Origin: Actinocorallia populi
GTDB lineage: Bacteria; Actinomycetota; Actinomycetes; Streptosporangiales; Streptosporangiaceae
Assembly: GCF_002995495.1 (NCBI RefSeq)
Contig: NZ_PVZV01000002.1
Location: 496,001 to 560,000, forward strand
Length of the DNA: 64,000 bases
Reading direction: 5' to 3'
Shown here: one piece after another, positions 58,801 through 64,000 of the stretch
How the letters are laid out: every line of letters begins with the position of its first letter
How positions within the stretch are numbered: position 1 is the first letter of the stretch
The notes under the pieces: model-generated
Told to the model about the DNA's origin: nothing
Databases searched by the model: none
Seen by the model: the letters and a program-made list of their open reading frames with translations, nothing else
Program-made: the position numbers and the translations under genes

Positions 58801-59159
58801 AGGGAGAGCGCCCCGTCCAGGCGCAGCCGGGCCAGGCCGAGGCCGGGCATCCGGCAGCGCGTGAACCGCAGGGTCCGGGTGATCGACTCCATGAGCTGCG
58901 GCGGTTCGTCGAACTCGCACTCGGTGAAGACGAGGGGGTGGTCGATGACGGTGCCGCGCAGCCGCAGCCTGCCGGTGACGCGCGCCCCGCGCAGCCGCAG
59001 TCCCGGCACGCCGTCGGGCGGGGGCGGATCGTGCAGCAGGAGGGTGAGGGCCGAGGCGCGCACCTCGCGGTCCGCGGCCCCGGTGAGGTCGACCGGGCGC
59101 CCGTCGGCCACCGCGGCGTAGAGCCGGAGTTCGGTCTCGGTGAGATCATCCGGTCCCAT
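55818..59159 (-). CDS. Giant repeat protein with C-terminal membrane helices
   Basis: A 1113-residue protein made of about seventeen imperfect repeats of roughly 46-48 residues, each with the core G-R-V-S-L-R-G-A-x-x-x-G-D-x-x-L-x-x-A-x-L and ending near L-x-A-x-G-L (for example GRVSLRNGGVGEIDLTRARL and GRVLLRGAAFTGDVQMGDCRL). Regular hydrophobic spacing suggests a stacked beta-helix. Near 940-1010 follows a conserved non-repeat segment (LDWLSRDPRGFQPQPYEQLA). Two hydrophobic helices lie at the C-terminus (AAAWLALLVAIGSVVFSV and LLVAAGWILATTIAAG). No catalytic motif. Databases label similar proteins membrane-associated oxidoreductase, which I cannot support. Confidence 0.75.
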   Translation of the reverse strand: MGPDDLTETELRLYAAVADGRPVDLTGAADREVRASALTLLLHDPPPPDGVPGLRLRGARVTGRLRLRGTVIDHPLVFTECEFDEPPQLMESITRTLRFTRCRMPGLGLARLRLDGALSLKDSVITGRVDLDHAQIDGELHLSGATLSAGPAGDALHAEGLQVTGVACFDRGFTSTGGVRLPHARFGSMLRFSDAVISTTGQWGALTLDNSHIAGSLTLRSASVSNPGGVAIAAGGLRSDGALWLNHGFSAVGEVRFIGATLHAPLTMSDASLKDASLNLEAASVSSLHAPGIVVEGGQIRLVNARLTGDLELSGARVTAAQDGIALAADGMTATTARLDGLTAQGRVSLRNGGVGEIDLTRARLEAGPDGHALRADRLRSGGLTADFLHAEGRVLLRGAAFTGDVQMGDCRLVPSPDGQSLIADNMEAVNVLLPRLHAGGLVSLVSTRVTGDLDLAGARLDARDRALDALSLTAGGVQARRLHAEGHVAFDNARITQELDIADARLGTSLSAAGLTAGGVLARGLEAGGPVVFDDAQLTRELELKDTKLGADGDGLSLSADGLAAGELAADGLAAAGRVSLLGVQIAGDVLLAGARVGADDQGRAVSAAGLHAVHFIADGAEFEGRVSLRGAQVAGDFRLIGARVSCDLGGMALLCNGLGAGQVLLNRLHARGRIAMRNAQITADLSAEEAVLVCDAEGRAFSGEGLTAVNARMARLRAQGKVSLRGSHFSGVIELADAHLTAAGTDPALLASWVTAGGLLLNGLTATGRIVLRGSQVNGQTYLDGARLTGDGENAIVADGLHTRTLRLHGARFEGEVNLRVAQITDQLFAREAEFVNPGGVALRLSRAEVVGDVFLERTAFTGTLRVAEARIGRTLQLRETVHEQPDGRVLEAKGLQAGRLVLKPARLAGTVQLSHARLGILEDDPSRWPEAMELDGLVYEALEPRTDPQARLDWLSRDPRGFQPQPYEQLAAHYTALGQQHHAQTVLLARERRQGRGASGAGRIWSRLQDVTVGYGYQPARAAAWLALLVAIGSVVFSVSEPRPIKKDEHPDFNPVMYTVDLLLPIVDLGQERAFNPVDLHQWFSYLLVAAGWILATTIAAGAARTIGRR

Positions 59160-59164
59160 ACGCC

Positions 59165-59815
59165 CTATCTTGCAGAAGATCGCGTAGAACGTCCATGGAT
59201 GTGGGCGGGCACGGGACGCGGCGGGTCGAGCCGGGGGTCGGGCTCGGGCGTGCCGAAGACGGTGCGGACGGGCAGCACCCCCGCCCAGACGGGCAGCGCG
59301 TAGTCCTCCTCGTCGTCGACCGGGGGAGCGTCGCGGATCTTCACCGAGGCCTCGTCCAGGCCGAGGGCCAGCACGGCCGTGGCGGCGATCTCCTTGCGGT
59401 TCGGGCGCCGCACGACGTCCCACTGGCCGGGGGCGAGCTGCTCGGTGACGGCCTCGAGCGCGGCCATGTGCTCGTCCGGGTCGGTGACGGGACGGGGCGT
59501 GCCGTAGACCATCGCGGAGCGGTAGTTCACCGAGTGGTGCATGGCCGAGCGGGCCAGGACGATGCCGTCCAGGAGGGTGACGGTCACGCAGACCTCGCCC
59601 TCCGCGCGCAGCGAGCGCGCCCCGGTGGATCCGTGCAGGTAGAGGGTGTCGCCGACGCGCGCGTAGGCGGTGGGCACGACCCGCGGCGCGCCGTCCACGA
59701 CGACGCCGAGATGGCAGATCATCCCGGCGTCGAGCACGTCGTACAGGTCGTCCCGGTCGGTCCTGGCGCGGTTCTTGCCCCGCCGGACACGGGTGCGTTC
59801 AGTGGTGGAGAGCAT
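59165..59815 (-). CDS. PPOX-family (pyridoxamine oxidase-like) flavin/F420-binding protein
   Basis: A 216-residue split-barrel protein: LYDVLDAGMICHLGVVVDGAPRVVPTAYARVG, GDTLYLHGSTGARSL, SAMHHSVNYRSAMVYG. This matches the Pyridox_ox_2 group, which binds FMN or F420, not confirmed PdxH enzymes. ATG 59815 was chosen because upstream codons run through the operator. It is divergent from a MocR-type regulator; such pairs are common in actinomycetes, and the regulator likely controls it. Confidence 0.85.
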   Translation of the reverse strand: MLSTTERTRVRRGKNRARTDRDDLYDVLDAGMICHLGVVVDGAPRVVPTAYARVGDTLYLHGSTGARSLRAEGEVCVTVTLLDGIVLARSAMHHSVNYRSAMVYGTPRPVTDPDEHMAALEAVTEQLAPGQWDVVRRPNRKEIAATAVLALGLDEASVKIRDAPPVDDEEDYALPVWAGVLPVRTVFGTPEPDPRLDPPRPVPAHIHGRSTRSSAR

Positions 59816-59832
59816 GCTCCTAGAGTGGAACG

Positions 59833-59860
59833 GAAGTGGCACTGCCACCATGGCCACTTC
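59833..59860. promoter_or_regulatory. Inverted repeat between the PPOX gene and MocR regulator
   Basis: GAAGTGGC (59833-59840) and GCCACTTC (59853-59860) are perfect 8-bp arms with a 12-base spacer that itself contains TGCCAC, making nested GTGGCA/TGCCAC. A further CCACTT half-site lies at 59879. MocR proteins typically bind such repeats in divergent promoters. Confidence 0.65.
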
Positions 59861-59883
59861 ACCCGAGAAACGGAAGACCACTT

Positions 59884-61284
59884 TTGCCACGCCCCCGCGC
59901 CGACCTGCCCCTGCACCTCGACCGCGACGCGTCCGAGGCGCTGAACGTCCAGCTCTCCCGCGCGCTGCGCGAGCTGATGCGCGCCGGGGTGCTCACCCCC
60001 GGTGAGCGGATGCCCTCCAGCCGCGCGCTCGCCGCCGAACTCGGGCTCAGCCGCACCGTCGTCACCGAGGCCTACCAGCAGCTCTACGCCGAGGGCTGGC
60101 TGGAGGGCAGGCACGGCTCCGGCACGTTCGTCGTCCATGTCGAGAAATCCGGACACGCCGTCCCGCGACGCCCGCCGCGTGAGGATCCCCCGGTCGGCGG
60201 AGGCTTCGTCTCGCGGACCGAGGCGCGGGCGGCCGGCCTGCTGGACCTGCGCCCCGGCGCACCCTGGGTGCACGACGTGGACCGCGCGGCCTGGAAACGC
60301 GCCTGGCGCCGGGCGGCCGCCGAGCACCCGCCGGACGACGACCCCGACCCGCGGGGCCTGCCGTGGCTGCGCGAGGTCCTCGCCGGCCACCTGCGCCGGG
60401 CCCGCGGCATGGTGGTGCGCCCGGAGAACCTCGTGATCACCCGCGGCACCGGCCACGGGCTCGACCTCGTCGCCGCGCTGCTGGCCGCGGGCGGGCGCGC
60501 GGGCGTGGAGGACCCCGGCTACGAGCGCGCCCGCAACATCCTGCAGGCCAGGGGAGCCGAGGTGGTGCCCTGCCCGGTCGACCACGAGGGCGTCGTCGTC
60601 GACCGGCTGCCCGACGGGCTGCGGCTGCTCTACACCACTCCGGCGCACCAGTACCCGCTGGGCGGCCGGCTGCCGATCGCGCGGCGGGAGCGGCTGCTGG
60701 CCTGGGCGCGCGCCACCGGGACGCAGATCGTGGAGGACGACTACGACGCGGAGTTCCGCTACGACGTGGCGCCGCTCCCGGCGCTGCACGGCCTGGACCC
60801 CGAACGCGTCATCCTGCTGGGGACGCTGTCCAAGACGCTGACGCCCGACCTGGGCATCGGCTGGATCGTCGCGACGCCCGAACTGGCGACCCGGCTGGCG
60901 GCCCTGCGCCGCAGGCTGGTCGACCGCACCGGCGGGACCGTCCAGTACACGACGGCGGTCCTGCTGGAGAACGGCGACCTGGACCGGCACCTGCGCCGGA
61001 TGCGCCTGGAGTACGCGCGCCGCCGTGCGCTGGTCATGGAGCACCTGGGGGAGTGGGCGGTCGGCGACACCGCGGGCCTGCACGTCCTCCTGCCGCTCGG
61101 CGCCGCCCGCACGGCCGAGATCAAGGCGAAGGCCGCCTCGCGCGGCGTGCTGCTGGAGGACCTCACCCGCTACACCCGGGGCGAGCCTTCCGTGCACGGG
61201 CTGATGGTGGGCTACGGCTCGGTCGCCCCCGCGGGGCTGCGGCGCGGCTGCGAGATCCTCGCCGGCCTGCTCCGGGAACCATGA
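59884..61284 (+). CDS. MocR family regulator (GntR HTH + aminotransferase-like domain)
   Basis: A 466-residue PLP-dependent regulator: N-terminal GntR winged helix (LSRALRELMRAGVLTPGERMPSSR, LGLSRTVVTEAYQQLYAEGW), linker, and a fold-type I aminotransferase domain. The PLP lysine lies in GTLSKTLTPDLGIGW and the aspartate in VEDDYDAEFRYD. TTG 59884 is preceded by GGAAG; the open frame extends to 59836 over the operator. It probably controls itself and the divergent PPOX-family gene in response to PLP, GABA or a related ligand. Confidence 0.9.
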   Translation: MPRPRADLPLHLDRDASEALNVQLSRALRELMRAGVLTPGERMPSSRALAAELGLSRTVVTEAYQQLYAEGWLEGRHGSGTFVVHVEKSGHAVPRRPPREDPPVGGGFVSRTEARAAGLLDLRPGAPWVHDVDRAAWKRAWRRAAAEHPPDDDPDPRGLPWLREVLAGHLRRARGMVVRPENLVITRGTGHGLDLVAALLAAGGRAGVEDPGYERARNILQARGAEVVPCPVDHEGVVVDRLPDGLRLLYTTPAHQYPLGGRLPIARRERLLAWARATGTQIVEDDYDAEFRYDVAPLPALHGLDPERVILLGTLSKTLTPDLGIGWIVATPELATRLAALRRRLVDRTGGTVQYTTAVLLENGDLDRHLRRMRLEYARRRALVMEHLGEWAVGDTAGLHVLLPLGAARTAEIKAKAASRGVLLEDLTRYTRGEPSVHGLMVGYGSVAPAGLRRGCEILAGLLREP

Positions 61285-61484
61285 CCGTCATGGCGCTGAC
61301 CCCGGCGCTCTCCTGCGGCGCGGGCGACCTCTCTGGCGGGGCGGCCTCCCGCCGCGCCGCCGCCCTGCCGGGGCTCCTGGGACGGCGGGCGGCCGCGGCT
61401 CGCGCAAGGTTCGGACCGCCGGCGGCCTTGACAGGGGTGGTGTCGGTCACAGGAGGATGACCCTCGCGTACCGCCTGGGAGGTA

Positions 61485-61498
61485 AGTAATGGTTTACT
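61485..61498. promoter_or_regulatory. Palindrome in the acyl-CoA synthetase promoter
   Basis: AGTAA and TTACT arms around TGGT (61485-61498), 32 bases before the ATG at 61530, in a region with TAAGTAAT. It could be an operator for a TetR- or FadR-type regulator of fatty-acid genes. Confidence 0.45.
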
Positions 61499-61529
61499 GT
61501 CGCCCAGGCGCGACAAGGAGGACTCCGGG

Positions 61530-63140
61530 ATGACCCCGCAGCTTGACCTGGCCACTGTCTTCGAAGCGATCGCCGAGGCCGTCCCCGACCGGGACGCGCT
61601 CGTCTGGCGCGGCCGCCGGTGGACGTTCGGGGAGATCTCAGGGAGAGTGCGGGCGCTCGCCCGCGTCCTGCACGACCACGGCCTCGGCCGCAACGGCGAG
61701 CCGGGCGAGGCGTGGGAGTCCCACCACGACCACCTCGCCCTGTACCTGCACAACAGCCAGGCCTACCTGGAGGGCCTGGTCGGCGCGCACCGGGCGCGCG
61801 TGGCGCCCTTCAACGTCAACTACCGCTACGTCGGCGACGAGCTGGAGTACCTGTTCGCCGACGCCGGGCCGAAGGCGATCCTCTACCACGCGACCTACGC
61901 GCCGACCCTGGCCGAGGTCCTGCCGAAGCTGGCCACGAGGCCCCTGCTGCTGCAGGTCGCCGACGACTCCGGCAACGCCCTGCTGCCGGGCGCGCTGGAC
62001 TACGAGGAGGCGCTCGCCGCCGCCTCCGCCGAGCCGCCTCCCGTCACCCCGAGCGGCGACGACCTGCACATCCTCTACACCGGCGGCACGACCGGCATGC
62101 CCAAGGGCGTGCTGTGGCGCATCGCCGACCTGGTCGACGGACCGCTGGGCCTGCGCCGCCGCGACGGAGACCCCTACGCCTCCGTGGCGGAGGCCGTCGA
62201 GGCGGCCGAGGCGCGCAAGACCGCCAAGGTGCTGGTGCTGCCGCCGATGATGCACGGCTCGGGCACCTGGGTCTCGCTCGGCGGCTGGCTGGGCGGCGCG
62301 ACCGTGCTGCTGCCCGACGTCGTCGACCGGCTCGACATCGCGAGCGCCGTGGACCTCCTGGAACGGGAGGGCGTCTCCCGGATGCCCGTCATCGGCGACG
62401 CCTTCGTCCGCCCGCTGGTGGCCGAGCTGGAGAGCAGGCCGCGGGAGCTGCCCCGGCTGCGCCAGATCGTCAACTCCGGCGCCGCGATCAACCCCGTCAC
62501 CAAGGCGCGGCTGGCCGAACTGCTGCCCGGCACCCGCATCATCGACATCGTCGGCTCCTCCGAGAGCGGCTTCCAGATCACCCGGACGGGCGGCGCCGAC
62601 ACCCCCTTCCTGCCGACCCCCGGGGCCGCGGTGCTCAGCCAGGACCGCACCCGGAAACTGGAACCGGGCGAGGACGAGCTGGGCTGGCTGGCCAAGGGCG
62701 GGTCCATCCCGCTGGGCTACCTGGGCGACCCGAAGAAGACGACGGCGACCTTCGTGCGGATCGGCGACTACCGCTGCGTCATCCCCGGCGACCGGGCCAG
62801 GCTGCGCGCCGACGGGTTCGTCGAGATGCACGGCCGCGACTCCATGACCATCAACACCGGCGGCGAGAAGGTCTTCGCCGAGGAGGTCGAGGCGGTCGTG
62901 CGGGCCGTCCCCGGCGTGGCCGAGGCGCTGGTGCTGGGCCGTCCCAGCGAGCGCTGGGGGACCGAGATCGTCGCCGTCGTCCGGCTCGCCGAGGAGCTGA
63001 GCGACGAGCACCTCAGGCAGGCCTGCGCCGCCCGCCTGGCCCGCTACAAGGTGCCCAAGAGCTTCATCCGGACCGAGGACGGCCTGCGCCTGCCCAACGG
63101 CAAGGCGGACTACGCCGCCGCACGCTCTCTCATCCAGTAG
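61530..63140 (+). CDS. Acyl-CoA synthetase (AMP-forming, FadD-type)
   Basis: A 536-residue ANL-superfamily enzyme: LYTGGTTGMPKGVLWR (P-loop), SSESGFQITR (core motif), MHGRDSMTINTGGEKVFAEEVE and the C-terminal lysine in LPNGKADY. It activates a fatty or other acid to the acyl-CoA. The sequence pattern resembles actinobacterial FadD enzymes acting on medium-chain or branched acids. ATG 61530 has AAGGAGG eight bases upstream. A second acyl-CoA synthetase gene begins 28 bases after its stop. Confidence 0.9.
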   Translation: MTPQLDLATVFEAIAEAVPDRDALVWRGRRWTFGEISGRVRALARVLHDHGLGRNGEPGEAWESHHDHLALYLHNSQAYLEGLVGAHRARVAPFNVNYRYVGDELEYLFADAGPKAILYHATYAPTLAEVLPKLATRPLLLQVADDSGNALLPGALDYEEALAAASAEPPPVTPSGDDLHILYTGGTTGMPKGVLWRIADLVDGPLGLRRRDGDPYASVAEAVEAAEARKTAKVLVLPPMMHGSGTWVSLGGWLGGATVLLPDVVDRLDIASAVDLLEREGVSRMPVIGDAFVRPLVAELESRPRELPRLRQIVNSGAAINPVTKARLAELLPGTRIIDIVGSSESGFQITRTGGADTPFLPTPGAAVLSQDRTRKLEPGEDELGWLAKGGSIPLGYLGDPKKTTATFVRIGDYRCVIPGDRARLRADGFVEMHGRDSMTINTGGEKVFAEEVEAVVRAVPGVAEALVLGRPSERWGTEIVAVVRLAEELSDEHLRQACAARLARYKVPKSFIRTEDGLRLPNGKADYAAARSLIQ

Positions 63141-63168
63141 CAGAGAAACTCCAACCGCAGGAGCGAGC

Positions 63169-64000
63169 ATGTCCCCCACTCCCAGGACCCTGGTCGAGGC
63201 GTTCCACCGGACCGCGGACGCGTTGCCGGACGCGGTCGCGCTGCGCACTCCCGGTGACGCCGCCGTCTACACGTGGACCCAGTACGCCGCCGAGGTCGAA
63301 CGGACCGCACGGGCCCTGCGCAGGCTGGGGGTGCGGGCCGGCGACCGGGTCGCGATGATGCTGACCAACCGGCCCGAGTTCCACTTCGTGGACAGCGCCG
63401 CCCTGCACCTGGGCGCGATCCCGTTCTCGGTCTACAACACCAGCTCGCCCGAGCAGATCGCCTACATCATCGGCCACGCCGGGCCGAAGGTCGTGGTGGC
63501 CGAGGAGCAGTTCATCGGCAGGATCACCGAGGGCGGCGCCGCCTCGACCGACCACCTGATCGACGTGGCGGACCTCGGCTCGCTGGAGACCGACGACGAG
63601 TTCGACTTCGAGGCCGCCTGGAAGGCCGTCGACCCCGAGAGCGTCGTCACCCTCATCTACACCTCCGGCACCACCGGCCCGCCCAAGGGCGTCGAGGTCA
63701 CCCACCGGACGGTGCTGGCCAACATCGAGGCCTTCCAGAAGGGCTACCCCGTCCGCCGGGGCGACAACGTCACCTCCTACCTGCCGGCCGCGCACGCCGT
63801 GGACCGCATGGGCAGCCACTGGATGCACATGTGGCAGGGCACGGTCGTGACCTGCGTCGCGGACATGACCGGGATCCTCGGCGCGCTCACCGAGGTCCAC
63901 CCCGACGTCTGGGTCGCGGTCCCGCGCGTGTGGGAGAAGATGAAGAACGGCATCCAGGCGATGCTGGCCGGCGCCGAGGAGGACAAGCGCAAGGCCGTCG
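63169..64000 (+). CDS. Long-chain acyl-CoA synthetase (FAA1-like), 5' part
   Basis: Only the first 277 codons are visible; the gene runs off the right edge. MSPTPRTLVEAFHRTADALPDAVALRTP, AMMLTNRPEFHFVDSAALHLGAIPFSVYNT, and the P-loop YTSGTTGPPKGVEVTH with ASYLPAAHAVDR-like helical linker (TSYLPAAHAVDRMGS) match the long-chain acyl-CoA synthetase subgroup. ATG 63169 follows GGAGCGA. It is likely co-transcribed with the preceding FadD. Confidence 0.88.
   Translation, partial: MSPTPRTLVEAFHRTADALPDAVALRTPGDAAVYTWTQYAAEVERTARALRRLGVRAGDRVAMMLTNRPEFHFVDSAALHLGAIPFSVYNTSSPEQIAYIIGHAGPKVVVAEEQFIGRITEGGAASTDHLIDVADLGSLETDDEFDFEAAWKAVDPESVVTLIYTSGTTGPPKGVEVTHRTVLANIEAFQKGYPVRRGDNVTSYLPAAHAVDRMGSHWMHMWQGTVVTCVADMTGILGALTEVHPDVWVAVPRVWEKMKNGIQAMLAGAEEDKRKAV

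Overview
This is a GC-rich actinobacterial chromosome segment. The gene order ligA, gatCAB, ilvBNC, serA, leuB, ilvE, cimA, the GTG/TTG starts, the 4-base overlaps between genes, a mycofactocin-type regulator and leaderless attenuator peptides all fit a filamentous actinomycete, most likely Streptosporangiales (Streptosporangium/Nonomuraea-like). That placement is inferred from gene content, not from a marker phylogeny.

Positions 1-11.3 kb hold the tail of a MetE-like protein, ligA, and gatCAB. Two large membrane-bound GGDEF-EAL proteins flank gatCAB. Positions 11.3-31.2 kb are a branched-chain amino acid and serine biosynthesis region: ilvBNC behind a leader peptide (MQNGNLLLVVLGRRAA) and attenuator, serA, leuB, ilvE, and cimA behind its own Ile-rich leader peptide (MSTGLIIIRRRVG) and attenuator. 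Two accessory insertions interrupt this backbone. The first is a PadR-controlled ABC exporter with a full-length permease, the remnant tail of a second permease and the C-terminal half of a third. The second is a three-gene WXG100/ESX-like operon plus a LuxR-type ATPase regulator.

Positions 31.2-45.5 kb hold a MhuD-like heme-degrading enzyme, a membrane-anchored CBM2-type protein, an FAH-family hydrolase and three tRNAs (Gln-CTG and two identical Glu-CTC). They are followed by a mycofactocin-type SDR convergent with an mftR-like regulator, an NhaA-DsbA fusion, two CNNM/CorC-type proteins, a permuted NlpC/P60-like protein, a TetR/amidohydrolase pair and an SDR/enoyl-CoA hydratase pair.

Positions 45.6-64 kb are mostly accessory. 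A UGT-type glycosyltransferase has a near-match to the rifamycin-associated element (RAE) in its promoter, and a HelR/HelD-type RNA polymerase-protecting ATPase lies 3.7 kb downstream, so together they look like a rifamycin-resistance pair. Other genes here are a GIDE-domain (MULAN-like) membrane protein, a small membrane/winged-helix/zinc-ribbon operon, a giant protein of about 47-residue repeats with a membrane tail, a divergent MocR/PPOX-family pair, and two acyl-CoA synthetases, the second cut by the window edge.

The most notable points are the RAE-glycosyltransferase-HelR combination, the paired leader-peptide attenuators with the same architecture, the rearranged permease locus, the orphan WXG operon, the bacterial GIDE protein and the giant repeat protein. 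No CRISPR array, prophage, integrase or intact insertion sequence was seen.
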